Shown here in pieces: positions 1-8,314 of a stretch of DNA of 33,174 nucleotides. Position 1 is the stretch's first letter. Every line of letters starts with the position of its first letter. This stretch comes from a virus, in the IMG/VR virus record IMGVR_UViG_3300030060_004558, positions 1 to 33,174 of that record. The stretch is one strand, 5' to 3'. The notes under the pieces were generated by a model. That model did no database searches, was not told the DNA's origin, and saw only the letters and a list, made by a program, of their open reading frames with translations. The position numbers were made by a program, and so were the translations under genes.

Positions 1-742
1 TAGTCTGGGCAACATCATCTACATAGGCTTTTATTGATTGTTGTGTGGCTAAATGTGTAGCTGAATTAGAAGACATATTATCTTCATCTTTGATTGCAGT
101 TCCAGATACACCTGTATTTAAGACTGGACTTGTTAGTGTTTTGTTAGTGAGAGTTTCTGTAAGACTTGAAGTATCGACCACCGCATCAATCGTGCCATCG
201 CCATCCTGGTAAGTAATCGTGATTCCTGTTTCAGTATTACCACTGAACATTGCACCAACTTTATCCTGGATAGCTTCGTCAGTTAAACCGGCAGCACTTG
301 AGGCAGCCGAAGTCGCGCTTGAAGCTGCTGCTGACTGAGATGAACTTGCTGCTGATGCACTCGAAGCTGCTGCTGTTGCTGAATTGGATGCATTGGTAGC
401 TGAAGTTGAGGCTTCATTGGCTTTGGTAGTAGCAGTTGCACTACTTGTGGCTGCTGCATCTTTATATGTGTTAGCTAAATCTCTGGCTGCTTCACTGGCA
501 GTCTTGGCAGTTTCGGCAGCAGTTTTTGCAGTAGTTGCTGATGAACTGGAACTACTGGCCGAGGATGCACTTGAAGTTGCACTTGATGCCGAGGAAGCTG
601 CTGATGTAGCACTGGCAGCAGCATTGGTTTCTGATGTGGCTGCTGCTGTTTGACTGGCTGCTGCTGCATTGACACTACTCTCGATAGCATCAGTTTCAGT
701 ATTGGTAGGACCAGTGCTTGAAAAGAATGAGGTTGTTGCCAT
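1..742 (-). CDS. Tail fibre protein, N-terminal part (cut by window edge)
   Basis: The reading frame is open from the ATG at 742 to the window edge without a stop, giving about 247 visible residues. Residues from about 20 to 150 are almost entirely Ala, Ser and Thr, with a short charged stretch, as in the extended coiled or fibrous shaft of phage tail fibres. After this come the phrases LTDEAIQDKVGAMFSGNTE, TYQDGDGTIDAVVD, TLTNKTLTSP and TQQSIKAYVDD, which recur in tail fibre and baseplate-spike proteins of many aquatic phages. It should form part of the host-recognition fibres. The start is set by a TTAGGAG ribosome-binding site. It follows the head-tail adaptor gene by 9 bases. The receptor-binding C-terminus lies outside the window. 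Confidence 0.8.
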   Translation of the reverse strand, partial: MATTSFFSSTGPTNTETDAIESSVNAAAASQTAAATSETNAAASATSAASSASSATSSASSASSSSSSATTAKTAAETAKTASEAARDLANTYKDAAATSSATATTKANEASTSATNASNSATAAASSASAASSSQSAAASSATSAASSAAGLTDEAIQDKVGAMFSGNTETGITITYQDGDGTIDAVVDTSSLTETLTNKTLTSPVLNTGVSGTAIKDEDNMSSNSATHLATQQSIKAYVDDVAQT

Positions 743-751
743 TAACGACTC

Positions 752-1363
752 CTAAAATTGGCCATATTCGGTTGCAGGACGGATTGCTATTAAAGTTCCA
801 CTTAGTTCTTGATCGTTGGCTTGCTCTTGGACCTCAGTTAAGAATGTTAAGAATTTATCTTCGTATAACGGTGCTCTTTCATCCAGGAAGTAATCTGCTG
901 CATAACCCAGGGCACCATAGATTATGAGATCACTTGCTACCTGGGCCAGAATGTTTTCATCGGAATCAGAAGACATCGCTGTAAATTGTGCATAGTAATT
1001 GAGTTTGACTGTCCCGGATGTGGGTTCCGGGAATATGAGAAAGTCTGAACCTTCCCTGGTGAAGAAATGAGGACTACCAGTATAGGTATTATCTTTGTAA
1101 TCCTGCATATCTCTGAATGTGATACGACTTAAGGAATGATCATCAGCATAAAGATCAATAGGCTCCAGGAAGTCATTCGGTATAGTCAGACTTCCAGTTT
1201 GTGCACTGATGGTGTAGGTGTGAGTTTTTTCCATTGAAGGTATACGTAACTGTCTCTGTATACGTGCAATACTTTGGTCAATGAATGTATCAGCCAGGCT
1301 ATTGGTGATATCACTTCGGTTCAGTAGTGCTATAAAGTGTGATCTTAAGTTTCCTAAGTTCAT
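752..1363 (-). CDS. Head-tail adaptor / tail tubular protein A-like
   Basis: A 203-residue protein of the size and position of the T7 gp11-type adaptor that docks under the portal and carries the tail nozzle. The N-terminus (MNLGNLRSHFIALLNR) is followed by a helical segment with FIDQSIARIQRQLR, then a beta-rich region with TGSLTIPNDFLEPIDLY and VKLNYYAQF, then a C-terminal helix containing YGALGYAADYFLDERA. This layout fits small podovirus adaptors that read 'helix, beta sandwich, helix'. It sits after the capsid gene and before a tail fibre, as expected for a connector component. The family call rests on pattern and context, not on a diagnostic catalytic motif. Confidence 0.65.
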   Translation of the reverse strand: MNLGNLRSHFIALLNRSDITNSLADTFIDQSIARIQRQLRIPSMEKTHTYTISAQTGSLTIPNDFLEPIDLYADDHSLSRITFRDMQDYKDNTYTGSPHFFTREGSDFLIFPEPTSGTVKLNYYAQFTAMSSDSDENILAQVASDLIIYGALGYAADYFLDERAPLYEDKFLTFLTEVQEQANDQELSGTLIAIRPATEYGQF

Positions 1364-1368
1364 TTAGA

Positions 1369-1758
1369 TTAGACCTGTTTTTTAGTTGTTATAAATGCGT
1401 GTAAATCCTGGTCTTGTAACCGCTTTACAATGTCTCTTGCACTCTCTTTAAACATATCAAAACCTTCACGTAACCATTGCTCATGTACTGCTACTGGCAC
1501 ACTGGCAACTCTCATGTGATCACCTTCTTTTGCATTGAGTGAACCTAATCTTTCTTTCTTTAGATCACTCAAGATATTTTGAGGTATGTGCTGTTCTTGT
1601 TTAATTAGAAATCCATCAGTGTGGATATCATCATGAACGGAGGTTGCTAAATCGTGCATTGCGTTCTTACGCATCTTGTCGTGTTTAGTTTTGATATCTT
1701 CTTTTGTTTGTTCAGGATTTTCTGTGGGTCCTGGACCCTCAATATCTTTATCAGACAT
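1369..1758 (-). CDS. Hypothetical virion-region protein, 129 aa
   Basis: I do not recognise the family. The protein is hydrophilic and highly charged, with an acidic Pro/Glu-rich start (DKDIEGPGPTENPEQTKED) followed by a Lys- and His-rich helical stretch. The middle contains IPQNILSDLKKERLGSLNAKEGDHMRVASVPVAV as two adjoining segments, the second looking like a short beta region. There is no signal peptide or membrane segment. It lies between the capsid terminator and the adaptor gene, 5 bases from the latter, with a good AAGGAAG ribosome-binding site. The position suggests a head completion, decoration or assembly role, but this is inference from context only. Confidence 0.7.
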   Translation of the reverse strand: MSDKDIEGPGPTENPEQTKEDIKTKHDKMRKNAMHDLATSVHDDIHTDGFLIKQEQHIPQNILSDLKKERLGSLNAKEGDHMRVASVPVAVHEQWLREGFDMFKESARDIVKRLQDQDLHAFITTKKQV

Positions 1759-1783
1759 ATTGCTTCCTTAAAGTTAATAAAAG

Positions 1784-1840
1784 AAAGGTAAGGCCGAAGT
1801 AAGCCAAGGAGAGCAAAAACTTATCCTCGGCCAAACCTTT
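1784..1840 (-). terminator. Strong intrinsic terminator after the capsid gene
   Basis: The arms 1784-1799 and 1825-1840 pair almost completely (AAAGGT.GGCCGA type, with two mismatched bases). An inner TAAG/CTTA pair at 1800-1803 and 1820-1823 extends the stem. On the minus strand the stem is followed by a T-rich run, TTTCTTTTATT. It lies 20 bases beyond the capsid stop codon, the same place as the T-phi terminator after gene 10 in T7. It would set capsid mRNA levels above those of the adaptor and fibre genes. Confidence 0.85.
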
Positions 1841-1859
1841 CAATTAGTTAATTAACGAT

Positions 1860-3279
1860 CTATGAAAGACCAGTAATCATGCCACTGTCAGCAAACGATA
1901 GGTGTTTGTTTGACAGTTCAGCAGTTACAAGGTGCTTCTGAGAATCACCTGTGACCGCCATAGCAGTCCTAGTGTAAGGACGTAACACAGCGTTTCTGAA
2001 CATGGAAGGATCCATGAGATACGCGTGTGTCGATAGGTTAGCTTGCTGCCTATTTAGTACGACCTTGGTTTCAAAGAAAGGAGTAATCAATACATCAATC
2101 GTGTTGATCAATGTTTTATTATCGATTTCTCTGTTTCTTCCTGTCGCTGTAGCGAACGCAGCAACCAGGGTACTGTCAGCAGGTTTGATGCTAAGAACTG
2201 AGCACTCACTGCCGTTACTGAAGCAAGTTGATGACAGAGTCAAGAGCTTGGCTTCTGTTAAAGCATCTGTGCTATTACTTCCTGCATCAAGCGAAGTTGA
2301 GATTTGCTGATCCATCGAAGCCATTTTTCTGGCAGCCGATGCTGATCCGGCAACTACAGCTTGGCTAACACCACATAATGCTCTTTCATAATCTAGCTTG
2401 AGAGCCTTAAGTGTTTTCAGTTATGTTATCGTGAGTATGTTTATTACCCACTTCTATATATTTCTATATAGCTCAGACTATATCTTCATCCTATAAGGAT
2501 GTTCCGCGCTCTTGGAGTTAGTATTCTTTTAGTTAGTCAAACTCTAGTCGTTGAAGTTTCTACCTACTTTTACACTATTCGGTAGCTTACCTGCTGATTG
2601 CCCTCACCTTAATGTGTTAGGGTTTCCCAGCAATTCACGGAATTTCAATACATTATTACTAATGTACGTGCCAATTTTGTTTAGCAAGTTGGAAAGCCGT
2701 CTCTTTTGCACGTCCATAAGTTCGTACTGTCTCGGCAGTATTTGAGACCTGGAATGCTTCAGAAAATATCTGAGTAGTATTACTGCGCATTGTAGTTGGC
2801 GCAACAGTAATATAGCTTGCATCTGCTCCTTCAACAGCAGCGTTTACTGCTGATGCTCTTATCAGTTATGTTATCGTAGATAGGTTTATTATCTACTTCT
2901 ATATATTTCTATATAGCTCGGACTATATCTTCATCCCATAGGGATGTTGGGCACTCGTGGAAAAGATTATTCTTTGGTTAGTCACTTTTCTAGTCTCTGA
3001 ACCTTCTAACTACTTTTATACCTTTCGTTAGCTTGGCTGCTGATTGCCTTCACCATTACGTGTTAAGGTTTCCCAGTCAATTCACCCAATCTGGATACAC
3101 TATTACTAGTGTAACTGCCATTTTTGTTTAGCATCTTCCTGATACTCGAATGTTCTTGCGTGAACTTTGTCAGTTTTGAACATACTCTGCATAGGAGTTG
3201 AAGTTGGAGAGATATTTGCTATTACGTCAGACACATCTTCGGCCATTCCGATTTGTTGATATGTTTGATAAGTAGCCAT
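1860..3279 (-). CDS. Major capsid protein (DUF5309/SU10 type), three exons
   Basis: The gene is join(3279..3130, 2862..2683, 2417..1860) on the minus strand: 50 + 60 + 185 codons, giving 295 residues. Both introns fall between codons. Exon 1 starts MATYQTYQQIGMAEDVSDVI and carries the family signature ISPTSTPM..FKTDK near residues 24-40. The exon 1-2 joint reads FEYQEDA|IRASAVNAAVEGADA, matching the 'WQ.D.L..A..NA..EG.D' pattern of this capsid family. Exon 2 contains NTTQIF and ETVRTYGRAKE. The exon 2-3 joint reads FQLA|KTLKALKLDYERALC, the usual 'ElkrdlE.al' helix. The rest is the HK97-like body, ending with KVVLNRQQANLSTHAYLMDP. Unspliced RNA would stop at a TAG eight codons into either intron. 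The start has an AGAGGT ribosome-binding site and follows the scaffold gene. Splice sites are inferred, not observed. Confidence 0.88.
2418..2682 (-). ncRNA. Group I intron 2 of the capsid gene, 265 nt
   Basis: The 5' splice site follows the exon U in CTTGCT|AAACAAAAT. P1 pairs exon UGCU with the internal guide UGGCA and contains the required U.G pair. The intron ends CGATAACATAACTG with the terminal G. Core elements are readable: AATTGCTGGGAAACCC (P), GGCAATCAGCAGGTAAGC (Q), AACGACTAG (R) and AAGATATAGTC (S). GACTA of R pairs with TAGTC of S to make P7. Stem P2 is 2649-2655 with 2660-2666, closed by a GUAA tetraloop. P8 is 2487-2492 with 2496-2501. A 3' hairpin is 2431-2437 with 2445-2451. 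There is no room for a homing endonuclease and none is seen. It is about three quarters identical by eye to intron 1. Confidence 0.92.
2863..3129 (-). ncRNA. Group I intron 1 of the capsid gene, 267 nt
   Basis: The 5' splice site follows GATGCT|AAACAAAAA. P1 again pairs exon UGCU with the guide UGGCA. The intron ends CGATAACATAACTG. Core elements are GACTGGGAAACC (P), GGCAATCAGCAGCCAAGC (Q), GTTCAGAGACTAG (R) and AAGATATAGTCC (S), the classic group I consensus set. P7 pairs 2991-2995 with 2921-2925. Stems P2 (3096-3102 with 3107-3113), P8 (2932-2937 with 2941-2946) and a 3' hairpin (2876-2882 with 2890-2896) each differ from intron 2 by paired changes that keep the helix. No internal open frame of useful size was seen, so it lacks its own homing enzyme. 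Confidence 0.92.
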
Positions 3280-3311
3280 TTCTGGTTTACCTCTTATAGT
3301 TTAAATGATAA

Positions 3312-4364
3312 TTACGCTTCCCATCGTGCAAGGAGTGCTTCAGCTACATCATCCAGATCATTACCGCGACTCGTGCTATTAGCTAATTTATCAACAGCAG
3401 CTTTTCTTTTTGCTGCTTGTTTATCAGCTTTGCTTGGAGGTGCTTTTTTGCTTCTCAACACCTTAGTAGGTGTTTTAGCCCTTTTCTTAGTGGCTACCTT
3501 TTTGGACTTATCGAACAGCATAGCTTTGTGCAACAGCTTAATGACTGTTGGATCAGCTATCTGATTGACTTGTTCTGCTGGTAGACCAGAATCAACACTG
3601 TATTCCCGGATATCGTTATACAAAGATGTGCTCCAATCTGGAATATCAGCTTTTAGGACTTCTACAGCTTTAGCAGCTTGTTCTTGCCTTTCTTTCTCTG
3701 CTTGTTGTTGTAGTTGACCATAAAACTGGTTTGATTCCTCTTTTAAGAACTTGAGGTCGGACTCTGCTGCTTTAGCTTCTGCACGAAGTAGCTTAAAATC
3801 TTCTGGAGACATTTGCCTACTAGCTAGGTAAAAATCTACATCTTCATAAGGCTTCCATCGTTCTTCAGCACGTTTCAGCATTGCCTGTAATGTTGCATCT
3901 GTTTTCTGTATCTGCTCTTCAGCTTGCTTACGTTGAGTTGCAGTTTCTTGAGACTTTTTGGTGAGCGATGCTTCCTGGCCATAGAGTCGTTTCAATTCTT
4001 TGACGGATGCCTGTTTAGTTTCACCATCAACTTTGATCTCGATAACAGCATCTTCTGATATAGGAAGTTGTTCTACTTCTTCGTCTTCTTCAGACTCTTC
4101 TTCCTCTTCTTCAGTAGCTTCATCTTGATCATCGTCCTGGTTATCTTCTTCAGGGTCCTCATTGTCTTGATCTTCTTCTACAGTTTCTTCATCTATCTCT
4201 TCTACCTCTTCTGTAGTCTCACCAGATTTAGTAGTTGCCTCTTGATCATCATTTTCAGGTAGCTCTTGCGCCTTCCAATTGTTCAAAATGGCTTCTGCAC
4301 TACTGTCAATATCATTATTTTCAGTTGGCAGACCAGGGGTATTGTTTGACGTGTCTTCTGACAT
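3312..4364 (-). CDS. Capsid scaffolding protein
   Basis: A 350-residue protein immediately before the capsid gene, the usual place for scaffold. Residues about 45-105 are extremely acidic, with long runs of Glu and Asp. Residues about 130-240 are a charged coiled-coil region with TQRKQAEEQIQKTDATLQ and LKFLKEESNQFYGQLQQQAE. The last 60 residues are very basic (KKVATKKRAKTPTKVL, KADKQAAKRKAAVDK), fitting a capsid-binding tail. This acidic-coil-basic layout is typical of podovirus scaffolds. A short motif is repeated at the two ends: SAEAILNNWKA at 22-32 and VAEALLARWEA at 340-350. The function is assigned from composition and context, because scaffolds diverge too fast for motif recognition. 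Confidence 0.8.
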   Translation of the reverse strand: MSEDTSNNTPGLPTENNDIDSSAEAILNNWKAQELPENDDQEATTKSGETTEEVEEIDEETVEEDQDNEDPEEDNQDDDQDEATEEEEEESEEDEEVEQLPISEDAVIEIKVDGETKQASVKELKRLYGQEASLTKKSQETATQRKQAEEQIQKTDATLQAMLKRAEERWKPYEDVDFYLASRQMSPEDFKLLRAEAKAAESDLKFLKEESNQFYGQLQQQAEKERQEQAAKAVEVLKADIPDWSTSLYNDIREYSVDSGLPAEQVNQIADPTVIKLLHKAMLFDKSKKVATKKRAKTPTKVLRSKKAPPSKADKQAAKRKAAVDKLANSTSRGNDLDDVAEALLARWEA

Positions 4365-4369
4365 AGTCT

Positions 4370-4678
4370 TTACTCCTTATTGCTATTGTCGCTTTGGTTT
4401 TTAGAGTCAATCTCGTCACGTACTGAGACTCGTTGTTTAAGTGTATTCACTATGTCAACAAGTGCTCGATAATGGTGGTAACTTGACTCGCGTTCTGTTG
4501 AATTTTCAGGCTTCGAGTTTACAAAAGACTGAAAGGTTGCTTCTACCAGGCTATTAATCGTTTGATTAAAGACCGGTGTATTTAGTAACACTTCGGCATC
4601 ATTGCCTAACATTACTAATTGCTCTTCTTGGGATGCACCTTGTTCTGGCGCAGGTGTTGCACTGTCGTTTTTAGACAT
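4370..4678 (-). CDS. Small hypothetical protein between portal and scaffold
   Basis: A 102-residue hydrophilic protein of no recognised family. The N-terminal 20 residues are Pro-, Ala- and Gln-rich and probably disordered. The middle (NDAEVLLNTPVFNQTINSLVEA) and the YHHYRALVDIVNTLKQRV segment look helical. The tail is Asn-, Ser- and Lys-rich. The start has an AAGGAGACAATT ribosome-binding site. It ends 5 bases before the scaffold start, so the two are probably translated together. Small genes at this spot in related podoviruses are virion-assembly proteins of unknown role; no function is claimed here. Confidence 0.75.
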   Translation of the reverse strand: MSKNDSATPAPEQGASQEEQLVMLGNDAEVLLNTPVFNQTINSLVEATFQSFVNSKPENSTERESSYHHYRALVDIVNTLKQRVSVRDEIDSKNQSDNSNKE

Positions 4679-4705
4679 AATTGTCTCCTTGGTTTTTGAA
4701 ACTTA

Positions 4706-6742
4706 TTATCCGGTTGGACTTGCTATCGCTCTGAGATCATCGGCACTTCTAGCTAATTCTAGTTCTGCCTGGTCAATACGTTTCTTATGAGCAAGTTGTG
4801 CTTCTTTAAGGTCCATATTGTCAGATTGTATAGCGTGTTGGTTCTCTGCTTTAAGTGTCTCAAGTTCAATCTTGAGGTTATTAAGTTGTGCTTCCATGTT
4901 TGCTTTCATTTCAGCTACAGCAGTATTGCGTTCTTGTATCTCTAATTGTTTCTGAGCCATTTGCATTTGCATTTCTTGCATTGGATCAGGTTGTGGAGGT
5001 GGTAATTGATCTGGAGGTGTTAGGTATTCACTTGCATTCTTAATACCAGTTAAATCCATAATCTTAGATACCAGGGCATATTGATTCTCAGGTTGATACA
5101 TTGCAGCTAAATTAGGATCCTGGGAGAAATTCTGATGCATACCTAAGTATTTCTGTGCTTCTGCATCTTGCTCACCATATCCTAGGTGCAATGAGATTGA
5201 GACATCTCTTTTGTCGGCCCAGGTAGCCGGATCAATAGCTACATATTCACCAGCTAACTCTATGACTTTTTGTTCATCTTCGTTTTCAATTACCAGGGCA
5301 TAAATCTCTTGATATAAAGGCTTCAAGAATTGGGTAGCGAAATTCCTTGCGATAATCTTTTGTCGTTGTTGGCTCATGGTAGCCAACTGCTCGATCATGG
5401 CAGCACTGTTTTGTTTACTAACAGCATCTTTATTTGTGCCCTGGCTAATTCTGGATACACCAGTCGTATCTTCCATGTTTTCATCAAGCATTTTGATTGT
5501 TTGGAAGACGAATGGGTTAAGTTGTGACTGCTGCATTGGTGCAATTGCATCTGGCCGACTGACATTGACGATGCCACCGACTCTATTATCAATGAGTTCT
5601 CTTGGATTCGTTAAGCCACCTTTGACTACAGTGTAACGTGGGTTATTTGTAATCATGGCATGATCAAGAATAGACCTAGTTAAAACAGTCGTGGCTGCTT
5701 GAGTTGGAACTACTTTGTCACCAAAGTTAGCACCAAAGAACGAATGAGGAATCGGAAGTGGCGAGAACGAAATGAAGGGTATTCTGGAGGTTTTTCTTTT
5801 ATCAAGAATGCTATTCCCAGCTTTTATGATTTTATACAGTTCTGCCACTCCAGATGCATCAATATCTAACATAATGTAGGCTTCAATTACCTGGACACTT
5901 CTTACCTGGTCCTGGTAGCCATCAGCATTAAATCCACGATCACTAGAAACAGAATCGTGCCTAGCTAATACTTCAGGATCGGTTTCTCTATCTACATCGG
6001 AGTGATCACCAATCTCATTTATTAAATCTTCATCGTATCCTTCCATACGGAGTTCACTGATGGTCTTACGTGTTCTGTGAGCACAAAAGTTGACTGTGTC
6101 TAAACTCATGGCTTGAGGTTCTATGAGAAATTCTTCTGGTGCTATGGCTTCAATACATACTTTTGATGTATCTCGATAGACATTAATAGAACCTGTAATT
6201 AAATTTGTTTTTTCATCTTTAATTTGCTCAACAATCTCAACAGTGTCATCAGCAATCAATAGATCAAATTCATCTTGTGTTAAATTCTCAAAGTATTCGG
6301 TAGTAAAACTTGTCATTGGTGCCCAAAATACTTTGGCAATACCATTACGTGCTACTAAGCCATCATGTATTACTGTTTGCATTACTGAATAGAGATCATT
6401 TTGTCTGAATGCTACATAGTCTGCATACGCAGTGCACACTGCTGCATTTTGTATGTCGTTTTCATCTTCAGGATCAAACTTAACGATTTTATTACCGGCA
6501 CTGAAGGTTTCTAATAAGGCAGCTTTCATTGACTCTACCTGGTTAAAAACACTTTGTGAGACATATCTTGAATTACCGTCATGCTGTGGTTTCGGTAAGG
6601 TAGAATTGTAGTAGTCGTAGACTCTAGTTCTTTCTACGGATATTTCTGAGTCGTAATACCCTACAGATTTACTAACATTACTATCTATGAGAGTAACAAT
6701 TTGATCATCTTCGAGTTTCTTATACTCTTCTATTTTCGCCAT
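4706..6742 (-). CDS. Portal protein
   Basis: A 678-residue protein following the large terminase by one base (TAA then ATG) and preceding scaffold and capsid. It forms the dodecameric ring through which DNA is packaged and ejected. The N-terminal third is of the type 'VSKSVGYYDSEISVERTRVYDYY', with QSVFNQVESMKAALLETFS and TYADYVAFRQ-like helices. Residues about 330-420 contain ISFSPLPIPHSFFG, KVVPTQAATTVLTRSILDH and DTTGVSRISQGTNKDAVSK, patterns common in long podovirus portals of the BPP-1 / epsilon15 kind. The C-terminal about 110 residues are a Gln/Met/Glu-rich coiled coil, suiting the barrel that projects into the capsid. It is longer than T7 gp8 (536 aa), which supports a non-T7 head module. 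Confidence 0.88.
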   Translation of the reverse strand: MAKIEEYKKLEDDQIVTLIDSNVSKSVGYYDSEISVERTRVYDYYNSTLPKPQHDGNSRYVSQSVFNQVESMKAALLETFSAGNKIVKFDPEDENDIQNAAVCTAYADYVAFRQNDLYSVMQTVIHDGLVARNGIAKVFWAPMTSFTTEYFENLTQDEFDLLIADDTVEIVEQIKDEKTNLITGSINVYRDTSKVCIEAIAPEEFLIEPQAMSLDTVNFCAHRTRKTISELRMEGYDEDLINEIGDHSDVDRETDPEVLARHDSVSSDRGFNADGYQDQVRSVQVIEAYIMLDIDASGVAELYKIIKAGNSILDKRKTSRIPFISFSPLPIPHSFFGANFGDKVVPTQAATTVLTRSILDHAMITNNPRYTVVKGGLTNPRELIDNRVGGIVNVSRPDAIAPMQQSQLNPFVFQTIKMLDENMEDTTGVSRISQGTNKDAVSKQNSAAMIEQLATMSQQRQKIIARNFATQFLKPLYQEIYALVIENEDEQKVIELAGEYVAIDPATWADKRDVSISLHLGYGEQDAEAQKYLGMHQNFSQDPNLAAMYQPENQYALVSKIMDLTGIKNASEYLTPPDQLPPPQPDPMQEMQMQMAQKQLEIQERNTAVAEMKANMEAQLNNLKIELETLKAENQHAIQSDNMDLKEAQLAHKKRIDQAELELARSADDLRAIASPTG

Positions 6743-8314
6743 TTATATCATCTCTATGTAAAAATTATCTGTGCTTTCTATTGGTTCCCAGGCACCTTGG
6801 TGAACATGGTTTGCTAGGGATAAAGACATAACACAATCATCAAAACACCCACTGTCTGCTTGCATTGCACCACTTTCGGTAACAATGTAAGTGAGCATTT
6901 CTCTTATTGTGTTTTTATTGTTTAGTTCTAGTTCTTCTTTACGCATTGATGCTCTGAGTTGATCAATGATTAAAGGTTTTGTCCGAGTCGTAGTTGTAAA
7001 ACCAAGTTTTACTGTTTCTCTATCGGTTAATTTATCGTGCACTACTTCAGTGTAAAAATTAGGATAATGCATATCTTTAGCTAACCTGGTACAAGTTAAA
7101 ATACCATGTGAGTTATTCTCTACACATATGAATGCTTCGTTGTAATATTCACCCAGGGCATACAATACTTTTGCAAAGAAATCTGGATGGACATGACCTC
7201 TCCAGGTAGCCACTTGTCTTCTTTTACTATCCAATACCTGGGCAACGGAATAGTCACCACCTCTTACACCCATAGCCACATCAGCACCAATAACATAATG
7301 CTCACCTGGATCGTGTTTATAGTAGGTAGTTAATTCACCTCTGACATTGTGTAACCACTCGCTGCCTTCTAGTGCCAATCGTTCTTTGACATCTTTAGTA
7401 TCAGACAAACATTTCTGGAGTTGCTCTGGATTGAACACTGGCCTACCAGTTGTTAAGAATGCTTCTTCTGGTTCTGCCGGGTATTCTTGTCTAAATAGAT
7501 CAATACCATTTTGAGCAATCTTACGTCTTCTGAACATAAGCTGCTCGTCATCAAGATCATACTCTTCTACTAAATCGTCTTCTTCAGGAGATCGTTCAAA
7601 ATTCTCTGGAACAGATTCCCGATACTCAGGATTAACATACCAAGGTATAAATACAGGAACGTAACCGTTATTACCATCCACTGCACCACGCCACAAATCA
7701 TAAAAAATACCGTTAACACCATTTGCAGTGCTTTCAACAAATATTGCACTGCCTTTGGTCGCTGGCACTGCTTGTGTAAGTGCATTCCAGTTATCAAGGG
7801 CAGTAGACTTGGCCCAGAATGCCAATTCACTGGCATGGACATGAGTGAGTGTTTCACCTCTTGCAATCGCACTACCACCTGCTGTTGCCACCACGAATGA
7901 AGAGTCGAGTACGTCAAAACTGATCTCCTTTCTTGATGAATATTTAGTGTGTGGTTTTAGTATCTCTGGGCAGTTCTCATGATATCGTTTTGTCATATCA
8001 AATAATGCCCTGGTGCTGTCTGCATGGTGAGTAACCACGAGTGCTTTACAAGCTGGCTTTTGACTAACACTAAAGTATAAGTAACCACCTGTGTAAGTAG
8101 ACAATCCTTGTTGCCTGGCTTTCAGTATAATTACTCGTATCTTACCTTCAGTTTTTAATTGGTTTTCTACAGCTTCATGCAGTATCTCTTGTGCTTTATT
8201 TAGTTTTAAAGGTGCAATCTCACCTTCTTTGGTTCTGATCTTAAGTGCTGCTTTTGCATAATACTTAAAGTCATTAAGTAGTTTCTTCCTTACTTCCTTG
8301 AGTTTCTTCTTCAT
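6743..8314 (-). CDS. Terminase large subunit (ATPase and nuclease)
   Basis: A 523-residue DNA-packaging motor subunit. The ATPase domain shows the Walker A variant KARQQGLST at residues 65-73, Walker B with catalytic glutamate in THVHASELAFW (E163), and the coupling motif ESTANG near 194. The C-terminal RNase H-like nuclease shows its acidic triad region: ADVAMGVRGGD (D345), ICVENNSHG (E399) and CFDDCVMSLSLA (D492/D493). The protein would cut concatemers and pump DNA through the portal. Its start overlaps the small terminase gene by 41 bases and has a GAGG ribosome-binding site. It looks intact. Confidence 0.95.
   Translation of the reverse strand: MKKKLKEVRKKLLNDFKYYAKAALKIRTKEGEIAPLKLNKAQEILHEAVENQLKTEGKIRVIILKARQQGLSTYTGGYLYFSVSQKPACKALVVTHHADSTRALFDMTKRYHENCPEILKPHTKYSSRKEISFDVLDSSFVVATAGGSAIARGETLTHVHASELAFWAKSTALDNWNALTQAVPATKGSAIFVESTANGVNGIFYDLWRGAVDGNNGYVPVFIPWYVNPEYRESVPENFERSPEEDDLVEEYDLDDEQLMFRRRKIAQNGIDLFRQEYPAEPEEAFLTTGRPVFNPEQLQKCLSDTKDVKERLALEGSEWLHNVRGELTTYYKHDPGEHYVIGADVAMGVRGGDYSVAQVLDSKRRQVATWRGHVHPDFFAKVLYALGEYYNEAFICVENNSHGILTCTRLAKDMHYPNFYTEVVHDKLTDRETVKLGFTTTTRTKPLIIDQLRASMRKEELELNNKNTIREMLTYIVTESGAMQADSGCFDDCVMSLSLANHVHQGAWEPIESTDNFYIEMI

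Noticed and set aside
2604-2834. A 76-codon minus-strand frame spanning exon 2 and part of intron 2
   Set aside because: It is in a different frame from the capsid and has no ribosome-binding site. The capsid frame through exon 2 matches the capsid family, so this is a shadow.
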